Shown: piece after piece, positions 1 to 6,344 of the stretch
Layout: each line of letters starts with the position of its first letter
Numbering within the stretch: position 1 is the stretch's first letter
Assembly (NCBI GenBank): GCA_014729375.1
Contig: WJKA01000104.1
Coordinates: 1 to 8,373 of the forward strand
Direction of reading: 5' to 3'
Source of the DNA: Chitinivibrionales bacterium
GTDB lineage: Bacteria; Fibrobacterota; Chitinivibrionia; Chitinivibrionales; WJKA01
Length of the DNA stretch: 8,373 nt
Notes under the pieces: generated by a model
What the model saw: only the letters and a program-made list of their open reading frames with translations
Database searches by the model: none
What the model was told of the DNA's origin: nothing
Program-made: the position numbers and the translations under genes

Positions 1-1
1 G

Positions 2-2833
2 GCGTTTCTTTCTGAAGATTTTTTAATGCTCTTTGAAAAAGCGGCTCAGGCAGCAAAAAATGCAAAAATAAAAATCCGGCTTATTCAGGATTTTTCTCTT
101 CCATGGTGCGGCATGTTTTCCGGCATGGTTGAGCAGGTGAAGGAATACAGAGCAAAACGGCTTGTGCTTGCACATTCCCAGATACTGAAAACGCGGCAGA
201 ATTTCGAAATCGAATACGAATCACCCGACACTACCTGGATTGTAATTTCGAAGCTCAGAAAGGGATGTATCGATTTAACAAAAACAAAGACCATGCCTTT
301 GACTGCATCGAAAAATACGTTTTCCTGGAAGGCGCCTTCGGGAGAGTGGCAGGTCCTGGTTTTTAAAAAGGAATACAGTTGCGACCCCGTATCAGGATAT
401 CTTCCGAACGTGTATAATCCCAGGCTTGCCGATGAATATATCAAGTCGGTGTGTGAGGTTGTCAAGGGCCGGTTGCTGAAATATATTCCCGATGTATTCG
501 AGGGATTCATTCATGAGATGCCCGCTATGGTCCCGTGTGATAACAGCATTCCGTGGGATGACGATCTGGAGGTCCGGTACCGGTCGAAGCATAAAAAAGA
601 GCTTTTAAAATTAGTTCCATCGCTGTTTTGTGATGTCGAGTTTCGCGAGGCAAAAAACCGTCCGCATATCTACGATTTCCTTCTGCAGACAATGTACGAA
701 CGCTTTGCCGTTCCGATTGAAAAATGGGGCAAAAACAACCGCCTCTCGCAATGGCTCCTTTGTCCGGAACGAAATGTTTACAATGCAGAAAACATGCTCA
801 AAGACTGTTTTGTGATCCCCAAAGACAAATTTACCGCACTGGGGATCCAGAACCAGGAGGGTACAGAAGAGAATTATCCTGTTTTGCGCACAATGGCCGA
901 CACCAATACCAATGAATACCGTCGCTCCACCCTCAATGTTATCGGCCGGAACCGTCTGGGTAATGCTGCAACCATACAGAGTCTTAAAAGCGAGATAGAC
1001 CAGAACGCGCTTATCGGAAACTCGACTATTCTCATGGATGGATTGTTTTTCAACCTCGACTATCGAAATTATGTTAAGACGCCGTTTAACTGCTTCTGGT
1101 ACTCGCGGGAATGGCATGCAGTCAAAGATTTGTGCGCGTATTCGAGCCGGATGCAGGAAATCAGCAAGGACATCCATTTTGCCCGGGACGTTGCCGTGCT
1201 TCTCCCTACCCATTCGATCCTGGCTGATTACCTTCCAAGCAATGACGACTCGGTCAATAAAGGCATGCTGCGACTTCACAAAGTAATCGGCGAGCTGCAG
1301 AAACTCGATCTGGATTTCGACATTATCACCGAAGAACTTCTCTTGAGCTCATCGATACGCACAACTGCCGATTTCGGCACCGCAGATCGTATCCGGAAAG
1401 GAAACTATCACGCGCTGATCGTTCCATATTCGCACTTGATCTCAAAGAGCGTGTTTGTATTTCTCGAAAAGCTTGTCGCCAGAAAGGGGACCGTGGTTTT
1501 TGTCGAGGAGCCGCCGCAGGGAAGCCTCGATGAAGGTATTAATTCTTCTTTTACAAGCCGGGTCCAGAAATTGCTGTCATCAAAGCGCGGCAATGCCACT
1601 GTTGCCGGAATTAAGGAAATCGGCAGGGCACTCGATCATATAGCTCCCTCGGCAAAAGTCACCGTTCACGGAAAAAAATGCCCCGATATTGCGCTCGCAC
1701 ACGGTGAGTCGCCCGGCTACAACATGTTTCTGTTTCATAATGTATCCGAAAAGAACGAATACTTTGCTTCAATCGAGCTGCCACGCGAAAAGCATCTGTA
1801 CTTTATCGATTGTGAAAAAGGTGAGGTCCATGAAATCGGTGATGTTCAACTCAAGGAAGACACTATCCGTACATCGCTGTATTTTATGCCAAAGCAGTCG
1901 TATGTTCTGGTATCCTCAAAAACAAAGCTTGGCGCAACGGAAACCGGTAGGAAAAAGCATCCGGTAAACAGTTACGGCACCCAGCAGCGCAACTACCGTG
2001 TCGTGTTGCGCAATCAGTGGGAATTTGCGCCCGACTCGCTGAATATCCTTCCTCTGGCAAGCTGGAATACCCGTATCGGTCTCAGCCGGGAATATGGCGG
2101 GTTCTCCCATTACTACGAAGCGTATTTCGAGACCTCCGCAATACCCGGAATATGCTACCTTGTTCTGTCCGGGATGGGTGGATTCAAGCAGGGGGCGCTG
2201 CTGAACGACAGCGAAATCGAATTGACTGTCAACGGCAACAAAATTGACAATTTCAAACCACTCGAAACCGATTGCGAGGATGAAGCCAGTGCCGAACTTC
2301 ACCGGACAATCCTGACAAATACGCCTTTTATCAAAAATTCGATTGTGTGCAACTTGAGAAGTTTTATCACTAAAGGGTACAACCGGATTGCAATGCGGAC
2401 GATCGGGCTTGTCAACGACCCGCCGGTTATTCTCTATCCGCCGATTATCGCCGGAAAATTTTCTATTCACCGGGGAACGCGCGGGTGGATTGTCAGTGAT
2501 TCACAACCGGAGGTTGAAGTTGACTCCTGGACACGATACGGCTATCCCTATCTCAGCGGAAGCGGTACGTACAAGCAGGTGTTTGAAGTTCCCAGCGATT
2601 ACAACCGGCTTATCCTGCGGTTCGGTAAAACATCCGGCGGAATTACTGTCGCACTCAACGGTGAGGAAGTTGCTTCGATGAATTCGAGTCCGTTTGAAAT
2701 CGATGCGACAAAAGCCTGCAAGATGAAACGGAACGAGCTTGCAGTCCGGGTTGATAATACAGTCGACAATGTTTTACGGATGAACCGGCGAGCGTCCGGA
2801 ATTATCGGTGACGTGTATCTTGACGTGTATTAG
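2..2833 (+). CDS. GH106/GH2-like glycoside hydrolase, 5'-truncated by the window edge
   Basis: The reading frame is open from base 2 with no stop before the ATG at 26, and the residues before that Met (AFLSEDFL) fit the family, so the true start lies outside the window. Residue numbers here count from the Met at 26. The segment FLSEDF..LFEKAAQAAKNAKIKIRLI resembles the GH106 (alpha-L-rhamnosidase-type) barrel strand 'fLsegy.elv..A...Gm.i.ly'. GFIHEMP (E164) sits where relatives have F(T/S)DEP. A flavodoxin/glutamine-amidotransferase-like domain covers about 386-515 (ARDVAVLLP ... YHALIVPYSH ... GTVVFVEEPP). A C-terminal galactose-binding-like jelly roll runs from about 835 to 935 (YGYPYLSGSGTYKQVF ... 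ELAVRVDNTVDN ... ASGIIGDVYLDVY), typical of GH2/GH106 sugar-binding domains. The likely role is releasing sugars from plant or exopolysaccharide side chains. Substrate and signal peptide cannot be judged. The catalytic region is divergent, so activity is uncertain. Confidence 0.72.
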   Translation, partial: AFLSEDFLMLFEKAAQAAKNAKIKIRLIQDFSLPWCGMFSGMVEQVKEYRAKRLVLAHSQILKTRQNFEIEYESPDTTWIVISKLRKGCIDLTKTKTMPLTASKNTFSWKAPSGEWQVLVFKKEYSCDPVSGYLPNVYNPRLADEYIKSVCEVVKGRLLKYIPDVFEGFIHEMPAMVPCDNSIPWDDDLEVRYRSKHKKELLKLVPSLFCDVEFREAKNRPHIYDFLLQTMYERFAVPIEKWGKNNRLSQWLLCPERNVYNAENMLKDCFVIPKDKFTALGIQNQEGTEENYPVLRTMADTNTNEYRRSTLNVIGRNRLGNAATIQSLKSEIDQNALIGNSTILMDGLFFNLDYRNYVKTPFNCFWYSREWHAVKDLCAYSSRMQEISKDIHFARDVAVLLPTHSILADYLPSNDDSVNKGMLRLHKVIGELQKLDLDFDIITEELLLSSSIRTTADFGTADRIRKGNYHALIVPYSHLISKSVFVFLEKLVARKGTVVFVEEPPQGSLDEGINSSFTSRVQKLLSSKRGNATVAGIKEIGRALDHIAPSAKVTVHGKKCPDIALAHGESPGYNMFLFHNVSEKNEYFASIELPREKHLYFIDCEKGEVHEIGDVQLKEDTIRTSLYFMPKQSYVLVSSKTKLGATETGRKKHPVNSYGTQQRNYRVVLRNQWEFAPDSLNILPLASWNTRIGLSREYGGFSHYYEAYFETSAIPGICYLVLSGMGGFKQGALLNDSEIELTVNGNKIDNFKPLETDCEDEASAELHRTILTNTPFIKNSIVCNLRSFITKGYNRIAMRTIGLVNDPPVILYPPIIAGKFSIHRGTRGWIVSDSQPEVEVDSWTRYGYPYLSGSGTYKQVFEVPSDYNRLILRFGKTSGGITVALNGEEVASMNSSPFEIDATKACKMKRNELAVRVDNTVDNVLRMNRRASGIIGDVYLDVY

Positions 2834-2844
2834 AAGGACGAACA

Positions 2845-3001
2845 CACGAGCGAATGTGGGGAAGAATGGCGCAACGATGGGAAAACAAACAGATGCCGAA
2901 GAAAATAAGGGATGCCTGATATTGGATTTATGCTTTTTGTTCTTCAATTCAACACGTACGTTTGTGTACTTCCCGATTTTAATCGGGACAGGATGAGCTC
3001 G
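2845..3001. repeat. structured intergenic repeat, copy A
   Basis: The left arm CACGAGCG..GTGGG begins 11 bases after the glycosidase stop codon. The right arm (about 2951-2968) is an imperfect inverted match to it. A conserved tail at 2969-2992 follows: CTTCCCGATTTT, then AATCGGGACAGG. The tail matches copy B (5282-5305) at 22 of 24 positions, and both copies continue with GCTCG a few bases later. Copy A has about 68 more internal bases than copy B. It fills most of the gap before the first STAS gene. It looks like a dispersed REP- or MITE-like element, but its identity and mobility are unknown. Confidence 0.55.
2972..2987 (+). other. perfect palindrome within repeat copy A
   Basis: CCCGATT-TT-AATCGGG is a perfect inverted repeat with 7-base arms, and would fold in RNA as a 6-bp stem with a TTTA loop. 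It lies 30 bases upstream of the first STAS start codon. No T-run follows it, so it is not a standard intrinsic terminator. The matching site in copy B (5286-5299) keeps a 5-bp stem, CCGAT-TTTC-ATCGG. Confidence 0.6.
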
Positions 3002-3017
3002 AAAAAAAGAGGTCCTC

Positions 3018-3332
3018 ATGGGAGACAAACAGGAACGGCTTGTTTATAAATTCGGTGAGAAGATTTACATAGGCAACACCGATAATCTCGCGGCCGTGCT
3101 GTCGTCTTACATAGAATCAAAGGACCCTTCAACGGTCATTTTCGATCTCGAGAATGTGCGCTTGTGTGATTCATACGGACTTCGCTTGTTTATTAATTAT
3201 CATCGCAAGCTTTCAGATGCAGGAAAACGGCTTGTCTTTTACCGGCCGGATCCAATCATCAGAGAAATATTTGAATCGGTAAAGCTTACCCGGGTGTTTA
3301 CTATTGTCGACAGCCCGGATGCCATTGACTGA
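3018..3332 (+). CDS. single-domain STAS protein (anti-sigma factor antagonist type)
   Basis: The 104-residue product is almost all one STAS domain: strand VIFDLENV, the phosphorylation loop CDSYGLRLF, helix NYHRKLSDAGK, then RLVFYRPDPIIREIFESVKLTRVFTIV. Members such as SpoIIAA and RsbV bind a partner-switching anti-sigma kinase and are turned off by phosphorylation of the Ser after Asp in the D-S-x-G-L motif; that Ser is present here as S52. The usual second Ser/Thr is Tyr. The ATG at 3018 is preceded by AGAGG at 3008-3012 with a 5-base spacer, which supports this start. It is followed closely by pabBC, overlapping or 22 bases apart depending on the pabBC start, so the two are probably co-transcribed. 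No kinase or phosphatase partner is in the window. The protein could instead be a non-sigma STAS regulator of the SypA kind. Confidence 0.85.
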   Translation: MGDKQERLVYKFGEKIYIGNTDNLAAVLSSYIESKDPSTVIFDLENVRLCDSYGLRLFINYHRKLSDAGKRLVFYRPDPIIREIFESVKLTRVFTIVDSPDAID

Positions 3333-3354
3333 TAAACAAATCAGGTTAAAACAC

Positions 3355-5214
3355 ATGGCTATCTCTTTCAACAGCGGATCGCTGGGAAAGGCGCTTGCAG
3401 GCGCGTCTTCGGCGGTGTTCCTTGACACAGCGCGCTCCGTGTCACGGAAAGCAGTATCCTATTTATTTATGGACCCGGTCGAGGAGGTGTACACCTGCAG
3501 GTTTTCCGGCGTGGATGACGTGCTGGAGCAGGTTGAGCGGCTGTCCCGTTCCTGCTGGGTTGCCGGATATCTCTGCTACGAAGCAGCATATGCTCTTGAA
3601 AGCCGGTTCCTGTCCACAGCCGGCTCCGGACGAAAAAGAAGCCAATCACCGCTTGCATGGTTCGGCGTATTCGAAAAACCGCACATATTCGACCATGGCA
3701 CTCGTTCCCGGGTAATCCCTCTTCCGGAGTGTGAAAGCCGGCAACCCCCCGGTGGTGACCGTAAACCCGGCAGAATTATTCATTCGATCGAATACCCCGA
3801 ATACGCTCGCGTTGTCTCGCAAGTAAAGCAGTGGATCGCCCGGGGGCATACGTATCAGGTAAATTTTACCCATGATACGCACTATCAGTCGGACGCATCA
3901 CCATTTTCCCTCTACTGCACATTGCGCAAAACCCAGCCGGCCGCCTTCAGCGGGTACGTCAAAAACCGTTTCGGCCATGTCCTCTCGTTTTCGCCCGAGC
4001 TGTTTTTTTCGGCATCCGGGAAACACATTACAGTCAAACCAATGAAAGGGACCGCGCCGCGCGGCCGATGGCCTGAAGAGGACACGTGCCGGGCACAGTC
4101 ACTCAAAAACAGTCCCAAAGACACGAGTGAGAATGTTATGATTGTTGATCTGCTTCGCAACGATCTTGGCAGAATCTGTAAAACCGGATCGGTGAGCACA
4201 AAACGCCTGTTCGAGGTTGAGACCCATTACACACTTCACCAGATGACCTCAACGATTACCGGGCGGCTGTGTCCGGGCATTGGATTTTCCGATATTATCA
4301 GGAACCTGTTTCCCTGCGGCTCGGTGACCGGCGCGCCGAAAATCAGGACCATGGAAATAATCCGCTCACTCGAGCGGCGCGATCGCGGGGTCTATTGCGG
4401 CGCACTTGGTTTTGCCGCCCCCGGGAACAGGGCTGTTTTCAGCGTACCCATACGAACGCTGCAAAAAAAACGCGGGGCCGGGCAGTGGCGGTTCAGGGTA
4501 GGAAGCGGCATTGTGTGGGACTCCAAAGCTGAGGATGAATGGAATGAGTGCCTGATAAAAACAGGGTTTCTGACGAGGCCTGCACCTGAATTCGAAATCT
4601 TTGAATCGATACTTTTTGATACAAAACCTGTTTACTTAAGAGATCACGTCGCACGGTTCAGGCGTTCGGCCGGGTTTTTCGGCTTTCCCTTTTGCGGAAA
4701 CGGTTTCAATTCGATTCTTGGGCAGGTCATGGCACGGTGCCGGGGAACCGGCAGGAGTAAAGTACGAATATTTCTTCGCCCGGATGGCCATTTCCGGTGG
4801 GATGCCGTGCAGATTGACACAAGCGAACCTGTTTGCAGGCGCTTGATTATCTCACCGGAATTAACAGACAGCAATGAACTCCTTCTCTTTCATAAAACAA
4901 CATACCGGCCATGGTACCGGCGGGCAATGGAAAAAATCCGGTCGGCAAAATGCTATGATATCGCTTTTTTCAATACCCGTGGTGAGCTGACTGAGGGTGC
5001 CCGGAGTAATATATTTGTCCGGAAAGCCGGGGACCTTGTCACACCCGGCCTGTGTTCAGGCCTGCTGCCGGGTATCCTCCGCTCGCGGCTCCTTAAACAG
5101 GGAAAATGCCGCGAGGGCATTATAACGAAAAAAGATTTATATGCAGCCGATGAAATCTATTGCGGTAATTCGGTAAGAGGGATGGTGAGGGTGCGAGTTT
5201 ATGCGGAAGAATGA
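3355..5214 (+). CDS. pabB: fused aminodeoxychorismate synthase component I / aminodeoxychorismate lyase
   Basis: This protein should convert chorismate plus ammonia (from a separate PabA) to 4-amino-4-deoxychorismate, then to p-aminobenzoate and pyruvate for folate synthesis, in the cytoplasm. Numbering is from the ATG at 3355 (619 residues). The N-terminal part (VAGYLCYEAAYALE) is followed by the chorismate-binding domain at about 143-405: GHTYQVNFT, SFSPELFF, PMKGTAPRG, SENVMIVDLLRNDLGRI, FPCGSVTGAPKIRTMEII and GSGIVWDS. K231 in PMKGT is the lysine that separates PabB from TrpE, which has Ala there. The PabC-like fold-type IV PLP domain runs from about 413 to 619: FHKTTYR with Schiff-base K514, and ELTEGARSNIFV with E547. 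Both halves look intact. Start choice is uncertain: the frame is open to a TTG at 3304, and an ATG at 3319 overlaps the STAS stop. I prefer 3355, with a weak CAGG upstream. Confidence 0.92.
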   Translation: MAISFNSGSLGKALAGASSAVFLDTARSVSRKAVSYLFMDPVEEVYTCRFSGVDDVLEQVERLSRSCWVAGYLCYEAAYALESRFLSTAGSGRKRSQSPLAWFGVFEKPHIFDHGTRSRVIPLPECESRQPPGGDRKPGRIIHSIEYPEYARVVSQVKQWIARGHTYQVNFTHDTHYQSDASPFSLYCTLRKTQPAAFSGYVKNRFGHVLSFSPELFFSASGKHITVKPMKGTAPRGRWPEEDTCRAQSLKNSPKDTSENVMIVDLLRNDLGRICKTGSVSTKRLFEVETHYTLHQMTSTITGRLCPGIGFSDIIRNLFPCGSVTGAPKIRTMEIIRSLERRDRGVYCGALGFAAPGNRAVFSVPIRTLQKKRGAGQWRFRVGSGIVWDSKAEDEWNECLIKTGFLTRPAPEFEIFESILFDTKPVYLRDHVARFRRSAGFFGFPFCGNGFNSILGQVMARCRGTGRSKVRIFLRPDGHFRWDAVQIDTSEPVCRRLIISPELTDSNELLLFHKTTYRPWYRRAMEKIRSAKCYDIAFFNTRGELTEGARSNIFVRKAGDLVTPGLCSGLLPGILRSRLLKQGKCREGIITKKDLYAADEIYCGNSVRGMVRVRVYAEE

Positions 5215-5225
5215 ACCCGCAAACT

Positions 5226-5315
5226 CACGAGCGCGCGTGGGAGAAAAAGAACCGACCCATTTTCCGCTGCGCGCTCGTGCGCTTCCCGATTTTCATCGGT
5301 ACAGGCGTGTGCTCG
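5226..5315. repeat. structured intergenic repeat, copy B
   Basis: This is the second copy of the element at 2845-3001. Its left arm CACGAGCGCGC (5226-5236) pairs perfectly over 11 bp with GCGCGCTCGTG (5269-5279) across a 32-base gap. The conserved tail CTTCCCGATTTT / CATCGGTACAGG follows at 5282-5305. As in copy A, the left arm starts 11 bases after the stop codon of the upstream plus-strand gene. It sits between the convergent 3' ends of pabBC and the second STAS gene. No T-run is seen on either side, so a terminator role is possible but not shown. Confidence 0.6.
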
Positions 5316-5318
5316 TAC

Positions 5319-5651
5319 TTACTCAGGCGAGCTCACGATAGTCAGGATCTTGTTCAAATTGGTCATCTCAAACAGGCGGTTGATATATGCGGAAGGGTTC
5401 CTGTTTGTATTGATAATCACCAATTTGCGGTTTTCTTTCTCGAGTAATGAGCTGTAGTAGACTATAACGCCCAGACCGTGGCTGTCAATGAAAATGACGC
5501 GGCCGATATTTATCAGTATGCGATCGGATTTTAATTTGTTAAGGGAATAGAGCTCATTGGATAACTCGCGCGCATCTGTATCGGTAATCCGTCCGATAAG
5601 ATCAACCAGAGGAATCCCTTTAAAGCTGGATATTTTAATATTCAGTGCCAT
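5319..5651 (-). CDS. single-domain STAS protein (anti-sigma factor antagonist type), second copy
   Basis: From the ATG at 5651 the product is 110 residues, a full-length STAS domain: MALNIKISSFKG, LVDLIGRITDTDARELSNEL, RILINIGRVIFIDSHGLGVI, RKLVIINTN and INRLFEMTNLNKILTIVSS. S57 in IDSHGLG is the phosphorylatable Ser, at nearly the position it has in RsbV (S56) and SpoIIAA. The frame continues upstream to 5825, but that extension (rich in Pro, Arg and Ser) matches no domain and the -10 element at 5678-5683 lies inside it, so I chose the internal Met. The ribosome binding site before this ATG is poor. The protein is clearly diverged from the STAS protein at 3018-3332 but shares its layout and the ending TIV-S-P. 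It is convergent with pabBC and probably its own transcription unit. Confidence 0.82.
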   Translation of the reverse strand: MALNIKISSFKGIPLVDLIGRITDTDARELSNELYSLNKLKSDRILINIGRVIFIDSHGLGVIVYYSSLLEKENRKLVIINTNRNPSAYINRLFEMTNLNKILTIVSSPE

Positions 5652-5677
5652 AGGAATAGTATTTCTGCTCAAAATAA

Positions 5678-5706
5678 AGTATACAATATCTGTTTTGTCT
5701 GAAAAC
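5678..5706 (-). promoter_or_regulatory. candidate sigma-70-type promoter of the second STAS gene
   Basis: On the minus strand TATACT (5683-5678) is a good -10 element. At 17 bases upstream the -35 position holds GTTTTC (5706-5701), a weak match. Transcription would start near 5671 and give a leader of about 20 bases before the ATG at 5651. The call rests on the -10 and on location. Confidence 0.35.
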
Positions 5707-5708
5707 AG
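5690..5708. promoter_or_regulatory. operator-like inverted repeat over the second STAS promoter
   Basis: CTGTTTT-GTCTG-AAAACAG is a perfect inverted repeat with 7-base arms and a 5-base centre. It covers the -35 and spacer of the candidate promoter, the usual place for a repressor site. The half-sites CTGT...ACAG are 11 bases apart, not the 8 of the E. coli LexA box, so no regulator is named. Confidence 0.4.
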
Positions 5709-5975
5709 CTTTTTTGGAAGCAATCGTTGTGATTCAGACAGCAGGGGAAGTGGGGCCGGGTCTTGTGAGATCGGGCGGGGCGGTCGGTAGACGCTGACGG
5801 CGCACTGTAAGCCGCGTTGTTGCATTGAATTCCTCGCGTCCTTTGCGCAACAAATACAGTTGCAACAGATCGTCCAGTGTGGTAAACACTATCTGCATGA
5901 CGACCGGCGAAAAAGCTCACGATGTGAAATCTGCCAGGTCGGCGAAGCACTTCATCTGCCGATAGCGATCTTCCG

Positions 5976-6023
5976 TTGCCTGTCGCAATTATGATAATTA
6001 TACATGCCACAGTCGCAATTCTG
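5976..6023 (+). promoter_or_regulatory. paired direct repeats, candidate enhancer-binding-protein sites
   Basis: GTCGCAATT-A-TG (5982-5993) and GTCGCAATT-C-TG (6012-6023) match at 11 of 12 positions and are 30 bases apart, about three helical turns. Similarity extends upstream (TTGCC at 5976 and ATGCC at 6004, with a slightly different gap). The sites lie about 110-150 bases before the predicted start of the sigma-54 promoter, the usual distance for activator binding. The AT palindrome ATAATTAT (5994-6001) lies between them. Confidence 0.5.
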
Positions 6024-6104
6024 CACAATAGTGTTTATGAATCGATATGTATTGCATTTCTATAACTCAAGCTAAAACAGTGTGTTACGGCACTTTGAGC
6101 CGGA

Positions 6105-6120
6105 TGGCATTACAATTGCT
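6105..6120 (+). promoter_or_regulatory. sigma-54 (RpoN) -24/-12 promoter
   Basis: TGGCATTACAATTGCT fits the RpoN consensus TGGCAC-R-N4-TTGCW with the exact 16-base length. GG (6106-6107) and GC (6118-6119) are separated by 10 bases as required. The mismatches are T for C at the sixth position and T for R at the seventh. The start should be near 6131, giving a leader of about 22 bases before the small ORF with its GGGAGG site. Promoters of this type stay silent until an ATP-driven activator acts, which fits the paired repeats upstream. Confidence 0.8.
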
Positions 6121-6152
6121 ATACGAATAGAACGCTTATCTGGGAGGGAACG

Positions 6153-6269
6153 GTGAACAGAATAAATAAAAAGTTCATAAAACAAGAAATTGCAGCAGAA
6201 TACACCAAACAGAGATTCGTGGAAAAAATGAATATATTCAAATGTAACAGAAATGTAATTGGCGATTAA
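6153..6269 (+). CDS. 38-residue basic small protein or leader peptide
   Basis: A GTG start at 6153 follows GGGAGGG (6142-6148) at ideal spacing, about 22 bases after the predicted sigma-54 start. It is the first possible gene of the sigma-54 transcript. The product begins MNRINKKFIKQEIAAEY and ends NRNVIGD. It is rich in Lys, Arg, Asn and Ile, with one Cys, no signal peptide and no membrane segment, and a central stretch that could form an amphipathic helix. Its codons are much more AT-rich than those of the transferase that follows 75 bases later. No family is recognised. It may be a small regulator, a translated leader that tunes the transferase, or a chance frame. The strong ribosome site and position are the only support. 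Confidence 0.5.
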   Translation: MNRINKKFIKQEIAAEYTKQRFVEKMNIFKCNRNVIGD

Positions 6270-6344
6270 TTATCAGGAGTTATATATTAAGGCTCAAGGC
6301 ATTGAGGATTGTGAAGGCAAAAACCAGATGGAGAGGAACAATTG

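Larger units (their letters stand above)
5652..6152. other. non-coding control region between the second STAS gene and the transferase operon
   Basis: About 500 bases with no credible protein gene separate the divergent STAS and transferase units. The STAS-proximal end holds the palindrome and -10 box. The middle, about 5710-5970, contains a G-rich stretch (about 5745-5785) and the short palindromes TTGCGCAA (5843-5850) and GTTGCAAC (5859-5866), with no assigned role. The downstream part holds the paired direct repeats and the sigma-54 promoter. A 119-codon minus frame at 5669-6028 lacks family features and crosses the promoters, so it is not called. Confidence 0.6.

Noticed and set aside
611..1279. 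Minus-strand 222-codon frame inside the glycosidase
   Set aside because: It is antisense to a well-supported gene and shows no family motif. The same applies to the minus frame at 1916-2470.
2972..2987. Intrinsic terminator for the glycosidase gene
   Set aside because: No T-run follows the palindrome, and the same tail recurs in copy B as part of a repeat.
3304..3354. TTG start at 3304 (or ATG at 3319) for pabBC
   Set aside because: Neither has a visible ribosome site and the added residues overlap the STAS coding end. 3355 is preferred, though the ATG at 3319 cannot be excluded.
5211..5447. Plus-strand 78-codon frame whose ATG overlaps the pabBC stop (ATGA)
   Set aside because: It consists of repeat copy B and then antisense of the second STAS gene, so the ATGA overlap looks accidental.
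5690..5708. LexA/SOS box reading of CTGT...ACAG
   Set aside because: The half-sites are 11 bases apart, whereas the E. coli box needs 8, and no SOS gene is adjacent.
5652..5825. 58-residue N-terminal extension of the second STAS protein
   Set aside because: The extension is low-complexity Pro/Arg/Ser, the STAS domain is complete from the Met at 5651, and the -10 box lies within the extension.
5669..6028. Minus-strand 119-codon frame with a hydrophobic start (MCRIATVACIIIIIATG)
   Set aside because: No domain, odd composition after the hydrophobic run, and it crosses the candidate STAS promoter, the palindrome and the paired repeats.
6031..6066. Sigma-70 promoter with TATAAC at 6061-6066
   Set aside because: There is no acceptable -35 at 16-18 bases, and the sigma-54 site downstream is much stronger.
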